A stretch of 64,000 nt of DNA from Linepithema humile (taxonomy: Eukaryota > Arthropoda > Insecta > Hymenoptera > Formicidae): NCBI RefSeq assembly GCF_040581485.1, contig NC_090129.1, positions 35,078,764-35,142,763 of the forward strand, given 5' to 3'. A program made the position numbers and the translations under genes. The notes beneath the pieces are model-generated. The model was not told where the DNA came from and searched no databases. It saw only the letters and a program-made list of their open reading frames with translations. Every line of letters begins with the position of its first letter. Positions within the stretch are counted from its first letter, which is position 1. Positions 34,145-48,400 of this stretch are shown in pieces.

Positions 34145-35559
34145 ATTTCAAAATTCAGAGAAAACTAATTCAGTCCGTAAAATAAAAAAACCCAAATTTT
34201 GTTTTTCTGTAAAATTAATGTCTAAAATGCGATAATGGAAAAAGGGGATGATGAAAAGCGGAAAACGTATAAATGTAAATCGAAAACCCTACTGGTAAAA
34301 ATGGATTATATACCAATTATTGCGCCAGTTCATACACGTACATACGCATATGTATGAGTTACGTTCGCGCAAGCCAATAAAAAAAATATTACCGCAAAAC
34401 GGTGAACGTCAGCGTATTTCTATATATTTCTTCTATCGCGAACATGATCAAATCGCTTTGACTGATTGTAAGAGACGACTTTAAGCGACGTAAGTCTGGT
34501 CTGAAAGTGAGATAGCAATTCGCTCGCTCTTGGTAAGAATGTTCTTTCCTTTTCAACTCTATCGATCAAAGCATTTCGAAAATTCCACATCGCTCAAAAA
34601 GACTTCATTTAACGATCCGCATATGTTCGTCCAACGCGACGTATCAGCTAACAATATTCGAGTGTCGTACAAAGTAGGAATATAAATTAAACGCTACAAT
34701 CATGTTTACGTGTGATTCTATCAAAAGATATATGAAATAAGATTGACACTCTGCAATATTTACTTTTAATGAGTATTGCACGATATTGATTTGCATGTGA
34801 TCGAACATTTCTTCTTCTTTCTTCAAATGTAAATTTGAAATATAATTTTTTAATTAATTTTAAACTTCTTTTAAATTGTTTCTCTTTTTTATTTTATATT
34901 TCGCAAATGTTCATCGCATTTCAAGATTAATGCGTATAAAGATTATTTGCATATAAAATGCAGCGGAGAAGTGCACTGGAGAAGTCGTGACGATGAATTC
35001 GGGAATCCGAGAACTCGTTGAACGCGGATTTATATCGAGACTGATATATGCGTGGGATCAGCGCTCACAGATAAAGCACGTACTAATTAAAGGCAACCGA
35101 AATGGCGTTAAGTGCTATTAATAGCATCCAAATCAAGTTTCGATTAAATAAATTTTTCAACGATACGCCACTTGTGTATCGTTAATATTGTAATATCGCT
35201 TTACGTGAACAAATTAAAAGCGAAATTCTTGTTAGCGCAATTTTTCCTTCCAGCATGGTTATAAGTACCACTCGTATATCGCTTCGTCAATGGCCATACG
35301 CTATTTACGAGTTTTCCCGGCTCATGCTATTTAATAGTTATCGCGCGTTACATACGTGCCTTTTGTGCGGATATATTAGAAAGTTATTAAATAGAGAGCT
35401 TGTAAAAAGTAATTTTCCGGTTTTAATCAATAACCTATCAACCGCTTACAGTTTTACTTCCTCTCGATGTCATAATTATTATTAAAATAACCGCACAGTG
35501 ACGCAATTTGGCGCATATATACATTTAGAAAGCATAGTCGGCAGAACAAAAAATCAATG
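34145..35559. other. Non-coding region
   Basis: AT-rich sequence with no recognisable gene, RNA or repeat. Confidence 0.6.
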
Positions 35560-37900
35560 AGGTAACCTTTACGCGTCCGCGTGTCTACGTGACGCTCTTT
35601 TGCTCGGCTCTCTTCGCCCGGCTATCTTTAATGATGCTTGAAGGAAAGCGCACGCATGCATATACGCGCATGCATAATCGCGTATTTACAAACGAAGAAC
35701 TCTCTGCGTCCTAAACGCGGCTCTAAGCAGAGCGCTTGATTACGTCTCCGGAGAGATAAAAGAGCCCGCGAAATTAAAGTCTTTAAAAATGCGCGCGGAA
35801 ATCGGGAAAAGTCGCGAAGATTAAACGCGTGTGCACGAGAGAGAGAAAAAGCGAAAGAAAGAGAGAGTGCACACTGTATTGGATCGGATGGGAACCGTAT
35901 ATAAAGCACGACGCTGCGATGACATTATAGCTTGAGCGCTCTCATAAAGGAAGACGGCACGCAAGGCGGACTGATCGCGTAATCAGGCTTGAGCGGCACG
36001 AGAAAATTATATAAAATGCACAACGGTGAGTCTCTGGACAGGGGAAGATCAATGGAAAGTACGGAAACGCATCGACTAAGAACCAGGTAACGGCAAGTAT
36101 TACAATGCGCTACGTCATCAACCTCACCCACGCGACCGGTCTCGTTTATCCGCAGGGAGAAAACGCACGCTATTGTACTCTCGCCGCGCTCATGTTCGTT
36201 ACACGCGGCGTGTTTTTCTTTCCGCTCTCGCAACGCAAGGCGGAATTTACACGACGAATTCGATCGTTTAATCACATCTCTCGAACGTTCGTCGTTGCGA
36301 GAGCGATTCCCGGGTGAATATCCGTCCGGTTCAACCGATGAATACAGCGGCAACGACGTAATCGGAAGCTGCTGGCGCGCGTATCGACCGCACGACGGAA
36401 ACGCGAACTTTTATAGTGACGTGGGATATAGACGAGTGTCGTCGGCGAGGCTCGATTCCAAAGTGGAAGGATGCACTTAAAGCGAAATCACGGCGCGTTT
36501 CACGGGAACGCGAAATTAATGGTTGTCACGAAGCAAAGTTTCCGCGGGGCAGCCGTGTGCATTTGAGTTGCTCCTGTCCGAGCAACAGTCGCGATGTACC
36601 CGTGCGCGCGCGACCGAGCTTTATCGGAAGACCCAGCCGAGCATAAAGCACAAAGCGATATTATAAAGGACGAGTCGCGTACGTCCGTCGACTGAATGGC
36701 TCTCATGTTTCTGTTAAAATGCATTTAGCGGAGCAAAGGAACTTTTCTAGCTCGCTCCGGATGGCGACGTCGCAGACTTCTCTACGCGAGTGAACACTTT
36801 TCCGCCCTACGGAAGACGGCTCTTCCGCAGCGAAAGATTCTCCACTGCATATATACACATGGTACTTGTCGACGATGGTGCTTCTCGCGCGAATATTTGC
36901 ATCGTCCCTCGCGCGGTAACTGCGCGTTTATCAGAAGCCGTTCCGCGAGTTCGCGCGCTTCCCGCGCGAAGATGACAACGAAATTATTTCGCAACGAGCG
37001 ATGATCATTACGATGACGCGAGGCTTGCGATCCACACAGTGGATTAAATGCTTGTTTTTTATTTGCAACTTGACGCGGAAACATCAACGGGCGATCAATT
37101 CGGCTGTGTCGCACGATAGAGATGCAACCGGAACGATCGTCACCGCCGATAATTACAACAACACGAATTACGTTTCTATTAACTTTGTAATTGACTGCTA
37201 ATTGTATTAATTTGACTCTGCACTTGAGCGAGAGCGTCATACATCGGAAGCATTGTGCGTATTGTACGAAAGGTCACACGAATGCACTTGTACAATACCG
37301 CGATTATTTTCGCGCAGATAACTCCTACGCTGTGTTACACAGATCTTTCAATTCTTCGTCCGACAATGCAAAACGTTATTGACGACAAGTAAACGTATCG
37401 ACAGTTTCATACGCTGCGCTTCACACGATTGTACATAACTTTGTACTTCGACTTTGGTACTTTATTGTGCATAAAATCCAATTTAAGGCGCACAACCGCT
37501 AAAAGTTTCGCCAGGCGTCAGGCTATAGCGACTTTAAGCTCACCCACGCGACAAACAAGTTCTCGATAAAAAACGATGAAAAAATAATAAAACCGAGCTT
37601 CGAGCACAAGTGGAAAATGTCAAGTTGCGTAAACATGGCGCAATGGCGGACACGCGGTTCGATTTGCTTCTGGCAAAGTATCACATTCGCCGTACGGAGT
37701 CGCCAACGCGCGCTGATACATTTGCCTGTCTTCGTACCTGCTGAAATCGCAGTAATGATTTTCCAACGCGAGCGAAGCCTCGCGGTTGCGCATTTTTATA
37801 TAGATCGCGCGAAAGAGAGATGTTCGTTTCAACTTCGAGTCATTATGTCCGCGCATACGTTTCGTACATCCTAATATTCGAAGACGTACGACGTGTCTTC
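35560..37900. promoter_or_regulatory. CpG-rich block, candidate enhancer or alternative promoter
   Basis: About 2.3 kb rich in CG dinucleotides and short GC palindromes, with overlapping open frames of up to about 150 codons on both strands. No frame shows a domain, and several compete over the same bases, so low stop density explains them. It could hold an untranslated first exon or regulatory element of Syt7. Confidence 0.3.
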
Positions 37901-40900
37901 AGAAATAAAAATTCGCGACATCGAAAGCACTATAGCGAGAAAGCTTGTTAAAAGTTGAACGCATGCAATTCTTCTTTTCACTTTTTGTGCTTACTAAATT
38001 GCAAATTAAAAATTTAGTAAACTGTAAAATTTGTTCGAGAAAAAAAGTGGCAACAAAGTTTTTTGTGCAACTAAAATAAATCGATTTGTGAATCGCAGTT
38101 ACGCGATCATGTGTCTATGAGTCTCGTAATCATCTGTACGCAGTTCAGTTGATTGCATTTTGTGCGATCGCGTTACAAAAGATACGACCGGAATCACAGG
38201 GCGACTACTGTTTAAGCGTAGCTCACACGCTGAGCATTAAATGCTAATTGCACGAAATTTGTGTTCAAAGTAAAAAATTACAGCAATTTTTATTTACATT
38301 CTACCTTCATCTCGTGAGCTTTTGCATTTCGTATGTTTGATTGCAAACTAGACACCTTGTATGTGCGGTATAAGAGAAAAGATGATCAAGAGATAGACGA
38401 GAGAGCCGGAGCATCTGGAGAAGCTTTTAAACACTTATGCAAATCCGCATCACGGAATCGCGACTAGCGCGCTTTCCTATCGAGTGCCGCTCGCGAGGAG
38501 TCTAAGCAGTTGTAAGTACCCGATGCATCTCCGTCGAGGATGAAATAATGCTGAGTTATACTTCTGATTAATTAAAGCCTTAATCTCTCTCTGAATTCGT
38601 CAAACGAAAAGCGCTCGGAAGTCGTTTGAGTGTGCAAAGTCTGTTTCAGTCGGACAACAAATTTACATTATCTCAATTTATATCTCGCGCACTCTTATGT
38701 ATATATTCATCTCTCGCTCTCAGCCATGAATTTCACGTGCAAAAAGAAAGAAAATTGCCCGCGCGATCAGAGAAAGTCGCTCAACTATTGGCGAATACTC
38801 TCGAAACTCGTCGCAAAATTAATTCATTAATTAAACCTGCGATTTCTACGACTTAAAACATAGGTATTTGCGTAGTCTTTTACAAATTTTGTAATATTGT
38901 TTCGAGAGATTAAGAGAGATTTTAAAAAAAGACACGTCATGTGTCGCGAACTGGCACGAAGCTGTTACCTCGTAACAAAATTTTCTACGGAAAAAGCGTG
39001 GAAAGCGCGTTACCAGGCAGATGTTTTTCGAAGCAATAATTAGTTGCTAAAAAATTCAACATTGTTGCCAGAGGGAATATTTTGCCCCCGTGCAAAACCG
39101 TGCAATGTTAGCGACAGATATTGTCGTTACCAATATCATTAGACGGCCATTGGGAAAAGTTTAATGCTTTAAAAGTTCCACCAAAGGAAACAACGGACGG
39201 AGTGCAAACTCTCGTGCGCGCGGCGTTGCGCTTCGTAGCTTCATTCGAATGGAGAAAATGGAATTTCAAACGAAGCACTCGGAACCTCGCTGCTCCGGCA
39301 AAACAAGACTTACAGCTTCGTAAGATAAAACGCGGATATGTTCTATTATACAGTACGCCAAATAAACATCGCCGGTTTTCTCGCGAGCAACACTCGACTT
39401 AATCCTTTTGTTGTAGTACTTCCCGAACATAAATAATGCACGAGAATCTTCCCGCTTCCTCTATTAATATGTAAAGACGACAAATTTTCGAGTTGCAGTA
39501 AAGCAAGTTGCTGTAAAGAACAAAGCTTCTCTTAAGCTTGATTATTTACAATATTGCCGTCGTTAGTGGACCGATCACAAAACATTGTTAACATATTTTA
39601 ATTAAGGATGCAATCGCTGACTTTGAAAATGTTTGCAATGGTAATAAAAAAGCGTTTCATAATCAATTCTATTTGACAAAAAAAAAAAAAAAACCCATTA
39701 TTTTTACCGAGCAATCTCATATTTACTTGACTCTTAATGATGTTTATGAACCCCGAGTAAAATTAAGCGCGTAATCTGTACGTTTATCCGTTGACGGTTT
39801 CTCTCGATATCCAACTGGGTTAATTATCTCAATCCACAGTGTAGGCGTCAAACTCTAACGCTGTCCTCAACGATATCGGCTTACTCAGGCTTTCGATCGC
39901 AAAGTTCACACCAATTGAACAACCGATTTGCAATGGATCCACAACTGATTAATTATGCAACGCGACCATGTAAAAGGGACGTGAAAAGTTATTTCTTTTC
40001 ATGACGGCATCATTAGTCGCACGAGGTGACTCATTACTCGAAACTTTAATTATTTCGTTACGGAAATGTTACATGCAAGCAGCCTTAATAATGTATAAAA
40101 TTGTCATACCGAGTTTGTGTATGCGGCCAACTTGTTATTTATAAATACATACCGATACATTTATAAATATGTACTTATTATATTTACGCAACACGGTAAT
40201 TTGTACATTTATTAGTTTTACAGCCAAATTGCTATTTAAATATTAATATTTAATAAAACTTATTTTATTCCGATACATTATTAATAGAAATTGATGCGAT
40301 AGTCTTGTTACGTAGAACGTACTTGTAATTTTTTAAATTATTATATCATCGCAATTCCTTCATTTTAATTATATTTCTGCGAAGATATTCGTATTTCAGT
40401 CGACAAGAGATTTCTTTTTCATTATCTTCCATCGTGTTGCAAAACTTACTTCAAGCTGAAGAACTTTTAAATCACATAGAAAGTGGAAAAAACTTGCGCA
40501 TTTAAGGATTAATTTAGTGTCGATCTGCTTTGGAATAAAGATTGTTTTTTGCAAAACCAACTTTTAGCAAACAAATGCTGCAGTTACAGATATTAATATT
40601 TTAGATAGATATCTTGTAATATATTTTTTTTAATCTCACAAAAATATTTCAGGCTTTAATTTTTTATTTTTAGATTTTTATTTTTATCTATACTTTTTAA
40701 AATAATAAAAATAAATCTATACAATATGTATGTAACAGAGGAATGGAAACACGCGAGTCCAGAAAAAGTTGATATTCATCATAAGTGAAAATACAAATAT
40801 TGTTTGAGTTCAGCAACCTCGGTTTATCATTCATACGCGTACACTGTATCAAATTCATTATAAAACATTGACCCCTGACAAATTCATTAATCCTCTTCAC

Positions 40901-40999
40901 GCCCGACATCCTACGGTTAACATAATAATTAACTCAAATATATGCGTGCTATTTCGCCACTCAATTTGCTGCTTACTTATCAACCGCTCTAATTAATCT
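37901..40999. other. Non-coding region
   Basis: AT-rich with a poly-A run near 39680-39694 and a small GC-richer patch at 39180-39380. No recognisable gene. Confidence 0.6.
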
Positions 41000-41298
41000 C
41001 GCCGGCGACGAGGCACGAAGCCAGACATATCGTGACTTTCATTAGTCGAATGAAGGCGCGTTAACTCGCGGGTGCGCGCGATTGCCGAGGGCCCTAGGAA
41101 CTCGAGAGAGTTAGCATGGCTCGCAAGAGCGCATTTATCGTCGGCCGCCATTTACGAGACGCAGGTAGGTAGGTATAGGTGGCTGGAAAATCCTTTGCGC
41201 GACGGCACGGGCTCGCGTGCCCAGCGTCGGCGTAGTACGATTCTCACCGACGGAACACCCCTGACCCACCTGTTACTATCGGCAGTCTATCTGACCAC

Positions 41299-41355
<57 letters not shown>

Positions 41356-42480
41356 GGAGAGACAGAAAACTAAAATCGCGTCACGCCTCTACTTCCACGT
41401 ACCTCGTGCGTGACCTTTGTGGCCACGGGCGGAAAGTACACGACGTTGACTTGAGAAAAAGTAACATGTCACTTGTAGCAACAAGATTCTGCCGATTCTC
41501 TCTCTTTTTCCCTCTCACCGTGCATATCGCCGATCATACCTGCCACTCCGAATTTGCATCTACACTCCGCCCACCTTGTGACTCGCCGACCATAAAGATG
41601 TCCGTGTCAGATCGGACACGAGGCACGACACGAGCAAACCCCCTATTTTCTACTTTCACATCGCGCTACGATTAATGTTTCTGTCAAGAACATTTCGAAA
41701 AACTCCGCGATTTTATCTCAGGAAAAAAAAACCACCATCGGGATTTCGACAGTACTTTAATATAGTATTTTAATTAATACCGCCAGGAGAAACGCCGTAC
41801 GCTTCCCTTAAACAGTGTACTAATGAATACGTACTCTGTACGCTATTATTTATTATACCAGAGAGATACATTGTATTTAGCTTGAGTGCAAGAATATCAA
41901 TTAGCGGTATCGGTCGATCGCCCTGCGCGTCGAATATATACGCCGACTGCCGAAGACGGCCTCTATAATTAATCGTCGAGAACGGTGTTGTGAAACGAAT
42001 TAAATTCCCACCGAAAGCGGGGTGGGTCCACGAGAGACCCTGGTATACCTTTCCACCGATTGCGTTCCTCACGAGCATGGTGTTACAACGTTGCATCGCA
42101 ACACTGATTACGCCGAGCTGACGATCGCTCGGTCACCCGATCGTACTTTCGCGCGATTGTTCCTCGATTGCGAACGGCTAGGGCAAGGGATGCGACGGCG
42201 ATGCCACGCATATCACAGTAGAACGTGTCCGGCTTGAGTCAGCCAAGCGCGCGTCCTGTTGCGCTTGGCAAGCGTTCGACGCGACGCGCGGGCGAGGTCG
42301 CTTCAGTCTGACCGTAACGGAGTCGCATCACTGACTGAGGCTTTCCCTCGTGAGGGTCTCCCGGTTGCATACGCGTCGATTCTCGAGCTAGAGCTTTCGA
42401 TACGTTGGCGCCACCTCGCCGCTCGCGAAAGAAATCCCGACCGCGAGGAAAGCTCGTTAACAATTGCGAAACAATGAAAC
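41000..42480. promoter_or_regulatory. CpG-rich block with (GA)n repeat
   Basis: A GC- and CpG-rich island of about 1.5 kb containing a 50-base GA repeat at 41301-41352. It resembles the 24.2-25.9 kb island in build (CpG enrichment with a GA repeat), which suggests both may be GAGA-type regulatory elements. Open frames on both strands lack domains. Confidence 0.3.
41301..41352. repeat. (GA)n microsatellite
   Basis: About 50 bases of GA dinucleotides in a CpG-rich block. Confidence 0.95.
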
Positions 42481-45400
42481 GTATCATCCGAAAGTTTCGG
42501 GGGAAAACACATCAATATTTAAGTGACTAGGAAAGTGATTTTACGAATTCCAAAACTTTCGTTTTAGAGAAAAGTTTTGCGTGGTTTCAAGTAAAAAACT
42601 ATTTTGAAAACTTTCTAACACCGGCAACATTATAAAAGGTTACGTATTTTGCTTAAAAAAATGTAGCTTGTAAATTGATTTGTAAAATTGTGATAAGTCA
42701 GAAATCTAAATTTTTTAACTTAAAAAAATTTTAAATAGTGCTCGACAAATAGAATATTAGAAGTTGTTTAAAATTGTCTTCATCTAAAAATAAATAAAAA
42801 TAAATAAAATTAATTTATCCAACCCACGCGTGCTCATTCTGTGTCAGCTGCCTTGTTATAAGTGCGTTTGTTATAAGTGCATTCGAAGTATTTCAAATTA
42901 CATCACATTCCATGTCAAGTCCGTTCACTCTTGTGGAAGCAATATATATTATTATGAAAATGTTATAAAAGACGTGATGTATCCCGTGAAGACATGGCGC
43001 GAAACATTTCACCGAAAATCTAATTGACATCACGAGGACTCATTCTCATACTTGCGCCGTTAACTTCGCCAACTTCGATATATTGTAGTCTCCGAGCTCA
43101 CATATACGCTATACATAACGCGCACAGGAATTTAAATAAAACACTCTGCACAAGCTCGCTTGCAATTATAACAAAGACGGCGCAACGAAAGGCAAGGGCG
43201 GAAACACGACGGAAAAGTAATACAAGTTATATCGAAAATAGTTTTATATCGATATTTCGAGTATTCTGTAAACAAACACAATGAAATTTCCAAAATAGGC
43301 CATGCATTTCCTCGAAACAACATGTTTCACGACTCTCTCAATTCATAGTTATGGCATATATGCAAACAACTAGCACAAACAATGATACGGAAGCGCTTAT
43401 TTGCCTTCTCCGTATTTTTTTCCATTATTGTAATTGTTGTTGCGCTTCATGTTTCCATAAAATACGTACGTAAACAATTTACGATATGTTGCGAGCGCAA
43501 TATTTCTTTCTAAAGTCTGTAGCGTATATCGGTCAAAAATCAAACATTCTAGCCACAGAACTATGCAGTTAAAAAAAAAACAAGTGTTTCAAGTAAAATG
43601 CGATATACTGCACGGAAAACAAATAAATTTCAAAAAATAATATGCGGATCACAAAAGAAGATTTTCGTGATACGCAACGTAACGTAACTTGTCATCGTTA
43701 TTCTTCCATCCGTTGTCGGATCACCGCAGTTTCTTCGCGACGGATCAATGAGACAAGGGATTACTTGAAAGCTGTCCTCATTTGTCATATCGAAATTCTC
43801 AAAGCAGCAAAATATCAGAAAACGCCAGCGGCGCATTATTTCTCTTATGAGTATCGCGATTGTGAAACTCGTCGAAAACTTTAAGAGAAAAAGGAAATAA
43901 AGATCGGTCGCGCATTATTAAACTTTGAGAAAGTTCGCAAATATTTCACGCTTGACGAAAAATGGTATTTGCTCTTCGTACCATACGCATGTTTAAAAAA
44001 TGAACGAGGATGAGAGTAATAAATGCTAAAAATGCATAGTTCACACATAGCATCATCATCACTGTATGCGCTTCACGTCAGGATAATTTTCGTTATATTA
44101 TGATCATTCCCTATGCACAAAAAGGTTGAATATAAAATTCGCATGCAGATTTCCTCTGCTGACAGGAATGTGTCGATTTAAACGTCGGAATATAACATAT
44201 TTAACGACTGAAACATTCCTGATTCTAAATATCGTTATCTGCTGACTGCCATTTCATATGCTCGTTCATTGAAAGCTCCCTTTCCATCAAACGGATAAAA
44301 TGGACAGGCAAACAGCTACATTCGGTTTCAAATGTGCGATGAGAATACGGGCTATTGTTCCGCTCTTCACACGCCAAATAGCTCATCGCTGTAATTCACA
44401 TTGCCATTTCTAGTAACATGGCATTTCAACTAGTGTTGTAGATTCGAATGTATACTATAATTTACATATATATTTTTTTTTCCCCTTTGCAATACCTCAT
44501 AAAATTTTATCAAAAATATATAAATTTATTATATCAAATATTTTCCTCAAAATTAAATTTTGATGACGAATCTACAATATTGACTAAAAAGAGAAATTGA
44601 TTAAATACTAAATAAGTTGAAATTAATTTTTGTTCTATTTACTATCTGAATTCTTAAAAGATTCAAAAGTTGAAGCAAAAAGATGCTGGTGAGTAATATT
44701 TGCTTTAACGACCTATATAGAAGTGTCGTGTATTTTGCGATTTTTGTGCTTTTCGAAAGTTTCGAGGATTTTCTAGCGAATTAATGCAACGTCGAATGGC
44801 ATCTGCAAGTTTATGTACGAATCACGAAAGTTATAATGACAGGCCATTAAAATGATCGAACTTCCATCTTCCGGACATAACTTGACAGCATACACTTGAC
44901 TTGGCATTTTCATCGTTGAAAAACGACATCGTTCATCCCGCGAACAGCGGTGCATCCAACACACGAATTTTCCGCTGCGCAAGGTCATCCATTATTCCTC
45001 AGACAATCTGTGCGACGAAAGACGCCTGGATATTAAATAGTCCCTCTTCGCGGTGAGAGAGAGAGGAGTGCTTGAGGACCGACCGTGAAATGAAAAAAAC
45101 GGTAGAATCCAACTCCGCGGGATATTTGGGTCGCATTTAACAGAACGACGTATTCGATCCCAATCCGGTATCTTCATATTTACTTTCAAACATTTCATTT
45201 CTTTCATCGCCCGCTTCTAAACAACAGCTTTTTGATGTGAATAAAGCGTCAGCATTAATAAATGAATATCTCGCAGTGCTAAGCAAGCCAATTTCACTGA
45301 ATTTATATGGTAGTTATTAAATAATGTAATATAATATGACAATGAAAGAATGAATTCAAAAATCTGATCAAGTGACAAAATTAATATAGTTATGTAATAT

Positions 45401-48400
45401 AGAAAATGAACTAATAGCATTTTTGATTCTGTAATAGTAAATTGAACAAAATCTAAGTAACTTCCAAAGAATTTAAAAACAAATTCTGAAATCCAGCATT
45501 CTGACTCAATAATTATTTCTGATAAAATGTTAAAATAGAAGTTTTATTTAAAATGTTATTGTGAAACGACGTAATTGGAGAAATTACTTTTTTTAACTAA
45601 TTATATATTACATGGCGTACAATTAAAAACTCGTAATTCATTCCTGTTAATTTTAATTTTAATTAAACGAGCTTTTTTGATCGTCACACAGTAATTTTCA
45701 CTCCTTTTCCTCATTAATTTCAATTTATTAATCAAATTTGTCCAGTCGTCAGCAACAAAAAATACTTCATTATTATATTTTTAGCGAACCATTCAATGTT
45801 TAGTTTAGTCACACACTAGACACATACATTCTCTAATTTACTTATTCGTTATTATGTCTTAATTTCACACATAAATTATAAATTTTTATATTCCAGAAAC
45901 TAAAAATATTCCTAATCGATACATTTATAAAGATCACAGAAAAGTTTTACTATATTATTTTCCAACTTCCTGTCTGGCTATATATTTCTTTGATCACTTG
46001 TTTAATCTTGATCACTCTAAAAACACGTCGCAATGTTATCCAAGTCAGTTTACGCATTATCAACTGCGTAAGCCAGCATTCTCATTCTATCTCAGGAGTT
46101 ACTCAGGTATCACTTGAGGAACTTGACCGATTATGACGTGCGATGGTAGCTCTGTTCACTGAGGTTTACCGACTACAAGCATCAAAACCACCCTAGTTTA
46201 CCGACAAACGCACCCTCTTGGCTGTATGCCATATTAGTAAGCCATATTATTGCCATATTATTTTATAATAACAGTAATATGAAATTAATGAATGTTACAT
46301 GCCAGTAAATAATATATTCATGTTTCACATTTTATTTTTATTAATTATTCTCTCCTTTTATATAATTTGATTTATTTTATTCGTAATTTATAATTTTAAC
46401 GCTTCTTTCTTTTAATTAGTGTCTTATTCAAAAATATACGCCCTTCTCTTCTGAATATTTGTATTTACGTCAGTTTTTCCAAGTATTCTCAAATATGATT
46501 TAAAAGTAATAACATAAAAACATTTTCGATAAACAAAACTATTAATTACATGATTATTCGTACCTGAGAGACGACATATGCGTGATGGCAAGCAATGTTA
46601 TCCCCTTAAATTACATTACTAACCATCAGAGAATAGTTGACCATACGATTTTTGAAGTCACATCGCATGTAACGAGCGCTCTTTACTTAATTAAATCCCC
46701 ACGAGTACAGAGCTATTCGTGTCTATCTTGTTTGTAAGCACAGCATTTGAAATCATTTTCCTGATTATATTGATTCAAAGATACTTGTCCTGCCCGGGAT
46801 CGATCATTATTGAACAACGCAAGATGTATGCAAGATATTCCAGATATAACGAGACATCTCTTATTTATCTCATTTTTTAAATAAATTTAAAATCGACAAA
46901 ATTCAGAATTTGTTACAAGTTTTTAAATTTTGACATTAAATATATTTTACAATCGTAAGTAATCATAATCTTTAAATATTATAAAAATCTACCCAAAATG
47001 AAATAAAAAATAAGGCTTTATGTCCATTGCATCTTTGAAGCAATAATTTCTGCAAAATCTTTCTTTTTCATTATCGGTTTCTCGAAATTTTTGTTAAGGA
47101 AATCCCAAATGGATCAAAGGATTTACAGATGAAAGATGTTTCGGCAGGTCTAGGACACTGTGTATATATATTCGCAGAAGCAGTACTGCGCACAGTTACG
47201 GCACAAAAACATTTGTCCAATGGAAACCTACTTGTCCCAACCCCGTTCGTTGTAGAAGTGGACGTAACTGGGTCTTAGATAGGAAGCTTTTGACTTATGT
47301 GCGATCGTCGAACCGATTCTTCGGAACGCTATAACTCGATAACAAACCACGCGAAATTTCTTGGCAAAAGAGAAGTCAATGTGGGAGAAGCAGAAACGGA
47401 AAGAATAATGCGGAGAGAAGAAAAAGAACATCATATCTCTTGCAAAAATATTGTTCAAGTTTCCATGCAAACTTACATTTACTTGCATCTTTTATTTTAA
47501 AAAAATTTCGAATAAATGGAATAAACTAAATGGATGATAAATCAGTCGCACTGCAATATGTTAAGCTCTGTAATTTTATCGCAAATCTTTAAATGCCAAC
47601 GTACAGAAATAAAATTCAATGGTTTTATTTTTCACTCTTTCTTCTGTCATAATTAACGCTTAAGCGTCCATATGTTGATGATATATAATTCCAATCATTT
47701 GGAATAGAATTGTTTGTTTGGAAATAGCGTTAACATCATTTCAAAACTCTTGTTAAAATCGATCAGTGGATATTCGCATCTCATTGAAATATAAAGCTCT
47801 CCAAAATTGGAGATTTGTACTACTTTCCAAATAAACATCTCAATAATAATTTACGATCGCATATAAACTCGACTGTCATTTAACAAAAAAATAATATTAC
47901 AAGATATACATTATGAAATTAAGATATAATAATATTCTTTAATATCAGATTACATCGAGCTAAAATATAAAGATAAATTAAAACTTTATACTTTTATATT
48001 CTATTTTTATTGCGTAACACAATGTTAGTACTTTTGTTCTTAAAGTTTTGTGTGTAATTGTGAAAAATTTTATCTTATGTAATAAAATAAAATAAAGTTT
48101 TATCTAAAGTAGAACTTCCGACACGATTACAATTTTAGCATTATTTTACAATTGTCATTTTGTTTTAATATAAATTTTCTAATGTAATTTTTTTAGCATT
48201 TTTCTACTCTGACAGAAAAATATAATTTTGTCTTAAAACATTATATTTTTACTGATCTTCTCTAATATAAATGAATATTTTAAAATTTATTATGTAAATT
48301 TTCTTCTTCAACATTATATGATAAAATTATGTTTCATAGAATTTATCGACATAATTCATGTGGAACAGCTTCATTAGCTTGTAACGAACAACAAAGAAGA